This document shows positions 14,432 to 20,897 of a stretch of DNA of 20,897 nucleotides, in pieces. Position numbers and translations under genes: made by a program. Source of the stretch: JADKIH01 sp031427625 (lineage in GTDB: Bacteria; Bacteroidota; Bacteroidia; AKYH767-A; 2013-40CM-41-45); contig JANPNV010000145.1 of the NCBI GenBank assembly GCA_031427625.1, forward strand, positions 1 through 20,897, given 5' to 3'. Position 1 is the stretch's first letter. Each line of letters starts with the position of its first letter. The notes under the pieces were generated by a model. The model saw nothing but the letters and a program-made list of their open reading frames with translations, searched no databases and was not told where the DNA came from.

Positions 14432-14470
14432 CGAACCCCTGCTCTTAACTGAGATAGGGGTTTGTTTTTT
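14432..14470 (+). terminator. Strong intrinsic terminator
   Basis: AACCCCT (14434-14440) pairs with AGGGGTT (14456-14462). Inner CTC/GAG pairs extend the stem, and a T-rich run (14461-14470) follows on the plus strand. The only plus-strand candidate upstream is the 25-codon frame; the next annotated genes on both sides are on the minus strand. Confidence 0.75.
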
Positions 14471-14586
14471 ATCGATTGTCGATCAGTTGGGAATTGAATA
14501 GAAAATGAGGTCGATCGCGTAATTCAGTCAAGGCCAAACAACGATTTTTACTTTTTTGAAAACTGGTTTTACAACATCGAAGCAAA

Positions 14587-15939
14587 TCATTTGGCCTGAT
14601 AATGTTTTGGCTTCGGCTTAGTCAATGCCTCGCCCGGTTGTGGCACCCAGTGATGTAATCCACCTGCGAGATCATCATTAAACTTGACAGGAATATTCCC
14701 TGCCAATGTTCTTTCTTTCCAGGTAATTTTTTCTGTGCCATCGTCTCTTCTTTCCATTGTAATACATCCTTCGACCGGACAAACAAGCGAGCATAAATTA
14801 CATCCTACACAGTTTTCTTCGATGATGTTGGGAATGCGGTTAAGCGGATCGTTTGAAAGGCTGATTGCCTGATGAGCACCATCTTCACATGCAGTATAAC
14901 AAAGCTGACAGCCAATACATTTCTCTTCGTGAATGTCTGCAACTACTTTGTATTTTAAATTGAGATCTTCCCAATGCATAATGTTTGGTAATGCTTTTCC
15001 GCGGAAATCGTCAAGTGTTTTAAATCCTTTCTCGTCCATATACTGTTCGAGGCCCACAATCATCTCGCGGATAATTCCGAAACCGTAATGCATTACTGCA
15101 GTACAAATCTGTACTGATGTGGCGCCAAGCAGAATAAATTCAACAGCATCTCTCCAGTTTTCTATTCCACCGATTCCGGAAATCGGAATTTTAAATCCTG
15201 GATGCTGAGCGCAATTCTTAAGCATGTTCATGGCAATGGGTTTCACTGCAGGACCACAGTAACCGCCATTCGTGCTTTTTCCATCTACAACAGGGAAAGC
15301 AACAAAATTATCAATGTCAACACCGACAATACTCTGAATCGTATTGATGAGTGAAATAGCATCGCCGCCACCATCCTGTGCGGCTTGTGCAGGACGGGTA
15401 ATATCGCTGATGTTCGGAGTGAGTTTAACGATGACAGGTTTGGTCGCTACTTCTTTAACCCATCCGACAATCGTCTTCAGTACTTTTGGCTCTTGTCCGA
15501 CGGCAGAGCCCATTCCTCTTTCGCACATTCCATGCGGACAACCGAAGTTTAGTTCAAGTCCGTCTGCGCCGGCATTTTCTGCATCTTTAACAATCTGATG
15601 CCATTCTTCTCTTGTCTCTACCATCAATGACGCAATCACTGCATGATGAGGAAACCGTTTTTTTACTTCTTCAATTTCGCGAAGGTTATCACTTAAGTTT
15701 CTATCTGTAATGAGTTCGATATTATTAAAACCCATCATTCTTGTGTCGCGATAATTTAATGAACCATATCGACTCGAAACGTTTACAACAGGAACACCCA
15801 ATGTCTTCCATACGGCTCCGCCCCAGCCTGCATCAAAGGCCTTCATGATCTGGTAGCCGCTGTTCGTCGGTGGAGCAGAGGCAAGCCAGAAAGGATTAGG
15901 GGATTTTATGCCTGCGAGATTAGTTGAGAGATCAGCCAT
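14587..15939 (-). CDS. preA: NAD-dependent dihydropyrimidine dehydrogenase subunit PreA
   Basis: 450 residues. The FMN-binding dihydroorotate dehydrogenase-like barrel covers about 1-325, with L-E-L-N-F-G-C-P-H-G-M (128-138; Cys134 matches the catalytic cysteine of mammalian DPD), V-K-L-T-P-N and I-S-G-I-G-G-I. The C-terminal part has two 4Fe-4S clusters: C341, C344, C347, C351 and C377, C380, C383, C387. PreA with PreT reduces uracil and thymine to their dihydro forms with NADH, or runs in reverse. Last gene of the pyrimidine operon, 59 bases after preT. Confidence 0.93.
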   Translation of the reverse strand: MADLSTNLAGIKSPNPFWLASAPPTNSGYQIMKAFDAGWGGAVWKTLGVPVVNVSSRYGSLNYRDTRMMGFNNIELITDRNLSDNLREIEEVKKRFPHHAVIASLMVETREEWHQIVKDAENAGADGLELNFGCPHGMCERGMGSAVGQEPKVLKTIVGWVKEVATKPVIVKLTPNISDITRPAQAAQDGGGDAISLINTIQSIVGVDIDNFVAFPVVDGKSTNGGYCGPAVKPIAMNMLKNCAQHPGFKIPISGIGGIENWRDAVEFILLGATSVQICTAVMHYGFGIIREMIVGLEQYMDEKGFKTLDDFRGKALPNIMHWEDLNLKYKVVADIHEEKCIGCQLCYTACEDGAHQAISLSNDPLNRIPNIIEENCVGCNLCSLVCPVEGCITMERRDDGTEKITWKERTLAGNIPVKFNDDLAGGLHHWVPQPGEALTKPKPKHYQAK

Positions 15940-15998
15940 CGTTTTGTTTTTTTATTGATAAAAATATTTTAATCAGTAAATGGAATTGCTGCTGGTTA

Positions 15999-17374
15999 TT
16001 AAAGGAGATATTTTGCAATTGCTATTCCGGCCTTCTTGCCATCGGCAGCCGCATTCACCACTTCCTGTCCGCCGCTGACTGCATCGCCGGCTGCGAAAAA
16101 TTTCGGATTGCCTGTCTGGAAGGTTTCGGCTAAAACTTTTATTCTTCCCTTCTCGTCGAGAACCAATCCTTTTATGGAAGAAAGAAGATCTTTTTGCTTC
16201 GATTGTCCAGTGGCTTTGATAACCCAGTCGCATGTAATTGTAAATTCGGTTCCAGGAATGTCTTTCAGTTTCCCATCTGATTCACTCGTTCTGATAAACT
16301 TCACTCCTGAAACTTTTCCATCACCGGTAATTTCAACAGGAGATATATTAAACATTCCTTTCACGCCAACACCTTTTGCAAGATCGTATTCGAAGTCGTA
16401 GGCGCCCATGCTGTCATGGCTTCTGCGGTATGCCAGCGTGACTTCCTCAGCGCCCATCCTGGCCGATTCGCTGGCAGCGTCCATGGCCGTATTTCCTCCG
16501 CCCAACACTACTACTTTTGAAGGAACTTTAATTTTATGATGATTCATTCTTAACTCCTCGACGAATTCGACAGCACCGAAACAATTTTCCAGATTTTCTC
16601 CGGGAATATTCAGTGATGAAGTCGAACCAAGTCCGATAGCAATAAATATGGCATCAAATTTATTTTCAAGATTTTCAAGATCCTTATTTGTTTTGATCGG
16701 GCTGTTATAGTTTATCTTAAAACCAAATTGTTTTTCGAGATAAACCATTTCATCCAATGCCTCTTTGTTTGTAATCTTATAGGGAGCGACACCGTGAACT
16801 GTAAGTCCAGACGGTCTTTCCTTAGCTTCGTAAACGATAACCTCGCAACCTGCCAGACGCAGTTCGCATGCGCAGGAATTCCTGCCGGTCCGGCGCCAAT
16901 GATCGCAATCCTTTTCGCATTGGGCACTCCCATTACATATAATTTTTTCCCCGAATCCATTGCTGCAGCAGTCGCATAGGATTGTAGCCTTCCGATTTCA
17001 ATCGGCTTTACATTCTGATTGTTGTAAACACAGGCGCCTTCACATAATACTTCTGTCGGACAAACTTTTCCGCAGGCATAACCGAAGTAATTTGAATCGT
17101 AAATGGTCTTTGCCGAACCGATATTATTTTTTGTATTGATCTGTCTGATGAATGTAGGAATATCAATTCCCGTTGGACAGGCAGTAATGCATGGTGCATC
17201 ATAGCAATAGAGACAGCGCGAACTTTCGTAATACGCTTCAGTCTCATTCATCAATGGCTTGATTTGCGAAAAATTCTTTTCGAAATCAGCTTCACTTTTT
17301 GGTGGAGGAAATTCTGACATAGGAGAAATTAAATTCGATATTATCGATTTTTGTTGATACCAATCGTCAAACAA
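15999..17374 (-). pseudogene. preT: Dihydropyrimidine dehydrogenase subunit PreT, interrupted by a single-base frameshift
   Basis: The 5' frame (17374 down to about 16878) encodes the cluster-binding domain: C54, C57, C62, C66 in C-L-Y-C-Y-D-A-P-C-I-T-A-C and C101, C105, C111, C115. It ends in the FAD fingerprint I-I-G-A-G-P-A-G-I. The 3' frame continues C-A-C-E-L-R-L-A-G-C-E-V-I-V-Y-E-A-K and carries the NAD-binding V-V-L-G-G-G-N-T-A-M-D and the closing F-A-A-G-D-A-V-S-G-G. The two join if one A is added to GGAATT at 16875-16880 (plus strand), restoring I-S-C after G-A-G-P-A-G and giving 458 codons, the normal length. Everything else is intact, so this is a very recent mutation or a sequencing/assembly error. 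The true start may be ATG 17320 (M-S-E-F-P-P-P-K). PreT passes electrons from NADH to PreA. Confidence 0.9.
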
Positions 17375-17436
17375 TATAAGAAACTATCGTGAAAAGTTTT
17401 GCTTCAGCAAATAGTACTTACACAATGAGCGATTTT

Positions 17437-18300
17437 CTAAAGTTCTGTCAGCTTTCCATAAGTCTCGGGACGACGGTCACGGAAGAACTGCCATACTGAT
17501 CTTACTTCTTCAATCATATCAAGATCGAAGTCTGCAATCAGCAATTCGTCTTTATCTTCTGATGCCTGGGCGAATATTTGTCCGCGCGGATTTACAAAGT
17601 ATGATGAGCCGTAAAACTTACCGAGATTCCATGGTTTTTCTTCACCGACGCGATTGATGCAGCCCATGAAATATCCGTTTGCGGCTGCATGAGCAGGCTG
17701 TTCGAGTTTCCACAGGTACTGTGATAAACCGGCAACTGTCGCCGAAGGATTGTAAACGATTTCTGCACCATTCAGTCCGAGCACGCGCGCTCCATCAGGA
17801 AAGTGTCTGTCATAACAAATATAGACACCCACTTTTGCATAGCGTGTCTGGAAAACCGGGTAACCGAGATTTCCCGGCTTGAAGAAAAATTTCTCCCAAA
17901 AACCTGACGTATGTGGAATGTGATTCTTTCGATACTTTCCCAGATAGGTTCCATCTGCATCGATGACTGCGGCCGTATTGTATAAAACTCCTGCCTGCTC
18001 TTTTTCATAGATCGGAACGATGATGACCATGCTGTATTTCTTTGCATACTCCTGCATCAGTTCTGTAGTCGGCCCCGGTACTGTTTCGGCAGACTCATAC
18101 CATTTTTTATCCTGGCCCGGACAGAAATAAGGAGTATTAAAAATTTCCTGAAGACAGAGAATCTGCACACCTTTTTTTCCTGCTTCGTCAATAAAAGGAA
18201 GGTGTTTCTTCACCATTGCATCTTTGATTTCCTGAACGGTTCCCTGGCCTTCTGTTAATGGAAGACTCATCTGAATGAGCCCTGATTTTACTATACGCAT
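17437..18300 (-). CDS. Beta-ureidopropionase-like nitrilase-superfamily amidohydrolase
   Basis: 287 residues, carbon-nitrogen hydrolase fold over the whole length. The catalytic triad is visible: Glu52 in C-L-Q-E-I-F, Lys125 in Y-R-K-N-H-I-P-H and Cys162 in Y-I-C-Y-D-R-H-F-P-D-G. The H-I-P-H and D-R-H-F-P-D-G motifs and the C-terminal F-F-R-D-R-R-P-E-T-Y are typical of N-carbamoyl-beta-alanine amidohydrolases of this superfamily. It should hydrolyse N-carbamoyl-beta-alanine (or its methyl form from thymine) to the beta-amino acid, CO2 and ammonia. It lies between the dihydropyrimidinase and PreTA genes (56 and 62-base spacers), which supports the assignment over N-carbamoylputrescine amidase, the nearest alternative. 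Confidence 0.88.
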   Translation of the reverse strand: MRIVKSGLIQMSLPLTEGQGTVQEIKDAMVKKHLPFIDEAGKKGVQILCLQEIFNTPYFCPGQDKKWYESAETVPGPTTELMQEYAKKYSMVIIVPIYEKEQAGVLYNTAAVIDADGTYLGKYRKNHIPHTSGFWEKFFFKPGNLGYPVFQTRYAKVGVYICYDRHFPDGARVLGLNGAEIVYNPSATVAGLSQYLWKLEQPAHAAANGYFMGCINRVGEEKPWNLGKFYGSSYFVNPRGQIFAQASEDKDELLIADFDLDMIEEVRSVWQFFRDRRPETYGKLTEL

Positions 18301-18356
18301 ATCTTCAAATGGTTTTACTTATTTAATTTATTCGAATAATTTGAAAAGTCAATGTA

Positions 18357-19739
18357 TTAAATTATTCCATTCACTTTTTGTCTTTTTACAAATTGGCCGT
18401 AGCCCGGCTTTACCTGAAGCATATTATTATCAACTGCTACCTGTCCGCGCATGATGACTGTCTTAGTCTTTCCTTTAACCTTCCATCCTTCGTAAGCCGA
18501 ATAATCTACATTCATGTGATGTGTCTTTACTGACAATGTATGCTCTTCATTCGGATCAAAGATAATCAGATCGGCATCAGATCCGGGAGCAAGAGTTCCT
18601 TTTTGCGGAAACATTCCGAAGATTTTTGCCGCATTGGTAGAACTTATCTCGACAAATTTATTGAGAGAGATCCTTCCTTGATTCACGCCTTCCGAAAACA
18701 AAAGTTCCATTCGATGTTCGATGGCAGGATGACCGTTCGGGATTTTCGAAAAGTCGTCTTTGCCCATCAATTTCTGTTCCCACTTAAACGGACAGTGATC
18801 GGTGGCCACAACCTGCACAGTGCCCTGATTGATTCCAGCCCACAACGATTCCTGGTCTTTCTTTTCTCTTAGCGGCGGACTCATTACCCATTTTGCCCCG
18901 TCGAAGTTTTTCTCATAGAGCGATGCATCGAGGATGAGATATTGAATACATGTTTCTGCAAACACTTTCTGATTTCGCTCGGCGGCCTTCCTTACATGAT
19001 TGTGTGCGCCTTCGCAAGTCATGTGAACGATATATGCAGGAACCCCGGAGTAATAGGCCATATCTGCGAATCGTCCCGATGCTTCTGCTTCCGTAATTTC
19101 CGGCTGCGACAGATAGTGATAAAGCGGCGCCATATTTCCCTCTGCACGATTCTTAGCTATGAGGAAATCGATCATATCGCCATTCGTAGCATGAACGGTT
19201 ACCATGCCTCCATTTTTTTTCACCTCATTCATCAGCCCGACCATCTGTCTGTCGTCAATCATCAATGCTCCCTTATAGGCCATGAACGTCTTGAAAGAAA
19301 TTATTCCTTCCTTTTCAATCATCGTCTTTATTTCCTTCTTCGTATTCTCGTTGAAGTCAGTCACTGCCATGTGAAAGGAATAGTCACAACAGGCTTTTCC
19401 ATTCGATCTTCCCTGCCAGGCTTTCAATGCATCGTCTAAAGATTTACCCTGCGTCTGCAGAATAAAATCGATGACCATCGTAGTGCCGCCAAATAGTGCT
19501 GCCGATGTTCCGCTTGTATAATCGTCGCTCGAAGAAGTTCCCATGAAGGGCATGTCGAGATGAACATGCGGATCGATACCTCCGGGCATAATCAGTTTTC
19601 CGGCTGCATCAATCGTTATGTCGGCTTTCGAATCCAGATTTGTTCCGATGGCCGAGATTAATTCTCCTTCAATAAACACATCAGCATAATAGGTCTCTGA
19701 TGCAGTAACTACTTTTCCGTTTTTTATTAAAATAGACAT
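18357..19739 (-). CDS. hydA: Dihydropyrimidinase (hydantoinase family)
   Basis: 460 residues of the cyclic amidohydrolase family. Binuclear zinc ligands are all visible: H58 and H60 in D-P-H-V-H-L-D, the carboxylated lysine K150 in S-F-K-T-F-M-A-Y, H183 in V-H-A-T-N-G-D, H239 in V-H-M-T-C-E-G and D314 in A-T-D-H-C-P-F. It opens the ring of dihydrouracil/dihydrothymine to the N-carbamoyl-beta-amino acid. First gene of the four-gene minus-strand operon, so it is transcribed from a promoter in the 19740-19860 region; no clear promoter consensus was found there (a TATATTTA sequence near 19785 lacks a partner). Cytoplasmic; no signal peptide. Confidence 0.93.
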   Translation of the reverse strand: MSILIKNGKVVTASETYYADVFIEGELISAIGTNLDSKADITIDAAGKLIMPGGIDPHVHLDMPFMGTSSSDDYTSGTSAALFGGTTMVIDFILQTQGKSLDDALKAWQGRSNGKACCDYSFHMAVTDFNENTKKEIKTMIEKEGIISFKTFMAYKGALMIDDRQMVGLMNEVKKNGGMVTVHATNGDMIDFLIAKNRAEGNMAPLYHYLSQPEITEAEASGRFADMAYYSGVPAYIVHMTCEGAHNHVRKAAERNQKVFAETCIQYLILDASLYEKNFDGAKWVMSPPLREKKDQESLWAGINQGTVQVVATDHCPFKWEQKLMGKDDFSKIPNGHPAIEHRMELLFSEGVNQGRISLNKFVEISSTNAAKIFGMFPQKGTLAPGSDADLIIFDPNEEHTLSVKTHHMNVDYSAYEGWKVKGKTKTVIMRGQVAVDNNMLQVKPGYGQFVKRQKVNGII

Positions 19740-20798
19740 GATATTAATATTGACATGATGAAATTATCTTTAAATTGGAATAGGTAAATATAGATAACGG
19801 CTTTCGAAATGTGAGGTCTTGAGCATACTTTATATATTTTATAATTGGCTGAATTACTAAATGTTATGAAGTGAGATTTTCAATAGCAAAACTTGATTGA
19901 AACATTTTGGAATGTAATGTCACTCCTAAACAAACTTTCTTACCACTTTTTGACTATCGCACATAATTTCTAAAGAATTAATTTCCGTTAAAAGCCTCAG
20001 CTTTGATTCCACTAAATTGTTTTCTCCATATAAATTCCTGCCTTTATTGGTTGACAAGCGTACCTGCTTTATCGAATTTCTTGTATTATTAATAAAAGCT
20101 ACAAAAATTCAGAAAAAAATTTCTCACCGGTTAGCCCATTGGGGGAAAAATTACTTCCACTATATGCGGTTGGAATTTGGAATTGTTTGTTTTTCATTTA
20201 CGTATTTAAATGAACAGTTTTTTAATTAGTGATATTGCCGCGAGAAAAGGGAATGAGGGTAAATCGCGGTAATTTCTTTTGGCGCAAGCCTTTACTGATT
20301 GTGAATCTACTAATCAGACTTGTATCAGAATCAAAAATGTAGTGGAGGGTGTAAATCAAATCCTGACCATTGGAGCTAAGCAGGTCAATCTGACGTCAGA
20401 CCCTTTGGGATGATGATTATGATCGTTCCCACCCTTGGCCACTACCTATGATCTTTTATTGCATATAAAACCCATCCGATAATCAACTTATTCAATTAAA
20501 CATGATTTAAAAAATCACCCCGTTCATTCCTGTGATATTAATTTGATTGAGGCGGAAAAAATTGAGCTAAGGAATAACAAAATTCAGTATCCAATATAAC
20601 AAATGCTGATCACATTATCTATAGTACAATGCAATTATCATTTAGATCCCGGTAATTTCAAATAATATTAAATTGATTCGTGGTCTGATCAAATTTTTCA
20701 AAATGGAGAAACTTTAACTTCTGAATTTTATCCAGACATTACTCAGAAGTAATTTACAGCTTTCAGAAAAATATTCTGATCTGATATGAGTTACTATC
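19740..20798. other. About 1 kb without a convincing gene
   Basis: AT-rich. It should hold the promoter of the pyrimidine operon at its left end. A 47-codon open stretch without ATG (about 20270-20413, plus strand) gives a sensible amino-acid composition but matches nothing I know; it may be a decayed gene. It contains a perfect 12-bp palindrome TCTGACGTCAGA (20389-20400). A 70-codon frame at 20017-20229 looks like chance. Confidence 0.45.
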
Positions 20799-20897
20799 TC
20801 AAAGTTCCCCAATATCTTCATTCCAGAGCTTCGGATTTTCGTCGATAAATTTACGCATCATTTCCTTGCATTCGTCAGAATCGATGTTGATTACTTC
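20799..20897 (-). CDS. C-terminus of an unrecognised small conserved-looking protein (cut by window edge)
   Basis: The minus strand is open from the window edge to TGA at 20799-20801 (32 residues). The sequence is highly charged, with I-D-S-D-E-C-K-E-M-M-R-K-F-I-D-E-N-P-K-L-W-N near the end and a terminal G-E-L. Balanced codon use and the charged helical character suggest a genuine gene entering from the right. I cannot name the family with confidence. Confidence 0.6.
   Translation of the reverse strand, partial: EVINIDSDECKEMMRKFIDENPKLWNEDIGEL

Noticed and set aside
15999..16757. Separate oxidoreductase gene starting at 16757
   Set aside because: It is the continuation of preT after a one-base frameshift; its reading frame extends upstream of that ATG to the FAD motif with conserved sequence.
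18942..19439. 165-codon plus-strand open frame
   Set aside because: Lies wholly antisense within the dihydropyrimidinase gene, whose zinc ligands are all intact; a shadow frame.
20017..20229. 70-codon plus-strand open frame in the right spacer
   Set aside because: No recognisable domain, aromatic-rich AT-driven composition and no promoter or terminator context.
1..20897. CRISPR array, phage structural genes, rRNA genes or complete insertion sequence
   Set aside because: No regularly spaced direct repeats beyond the three hip operators, and no such genes or terminal inverted repeats with a transposase were seen.

Overview
The window looks like a piece of a Bacteroidota chromosome, probably from a Chitinophagales/Sphingobacteriales-type organism (that rank is inference). 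The evidence is two secreted proteins with type IX secretion (T9SS) C-terminal sorting domains, long PKD/Ig-like exported proteins, AT-rich spacers without Shine-Dalgarno sequences, and promoter-like TTTG / TAnnTTTG elements.

Left end (1-3050): an accessory zone. It opens with the 3' end of a group II intron (maturase C-terminus plus domain V/VI), then a small VF530-family gene. Next is a 1.8 kb segment bracketed by tRNA-Asp sequence: an intact tRNA-Asp (minus strand, 2885-2958) on one side and a 19-nt copy of the tRNA 3' end (1078-1096) on the other, each followed by its own terminator hairpin. The segment holds a three-gene HipBST-type toxin-antitoxin operon: HipB repressor, HipS (split-off N-subdomain of HipA) and HipT kinase. 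Three evenly spaced copies of one inverted-repeat operator precede hipB, the last over its start. A decayed 5' half of another tRNA-Asp lies at 2995-3044.

Middle (3270-14032): a membrane-anchored class A beta-lactamase-like serine hydrolase, a small T9SS cargo protein, a SAM methyltransferase, and an arsenic operon arsR-arsC-aquaporin. In that operon a wide-pore aquaglyceroporin-like channel sits where an ArsB/Acr3 pump is usual, and a palindrome over the predicted -7 box is a likely ArsR operator. Then come a 1042-residue secreted endonuclease/exonuclease/phosphatase-fold protein with a dockerin-like tail, a DoxX membrane protein, and an 839-residue secreted CotH-kinase-like protein with a lamin-tail domain and T9SS tail. 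The 14033-14586 gap contains a possible 25-codon gene followed by a good terminator.

Right part (14587-19739): one minus-strand operon for reductive pyrimidine breakdown, transcribed dihydropyrimidinase -> beta-ureidopropionase -> PreT -> PreA. Together these take uracil/thymine through the dihydro and N-carbamoyl intermediates to beta-alanine/beta-aminoisobutyrate, CO2 and ammonia. preT carries a single-base deletion in its FAD-binding site in this sequence, which splits it into two frames. About 1 kb with no convincing gene follows, and the window ends inside the C-terminus of an unrecognised minus-strand gene.
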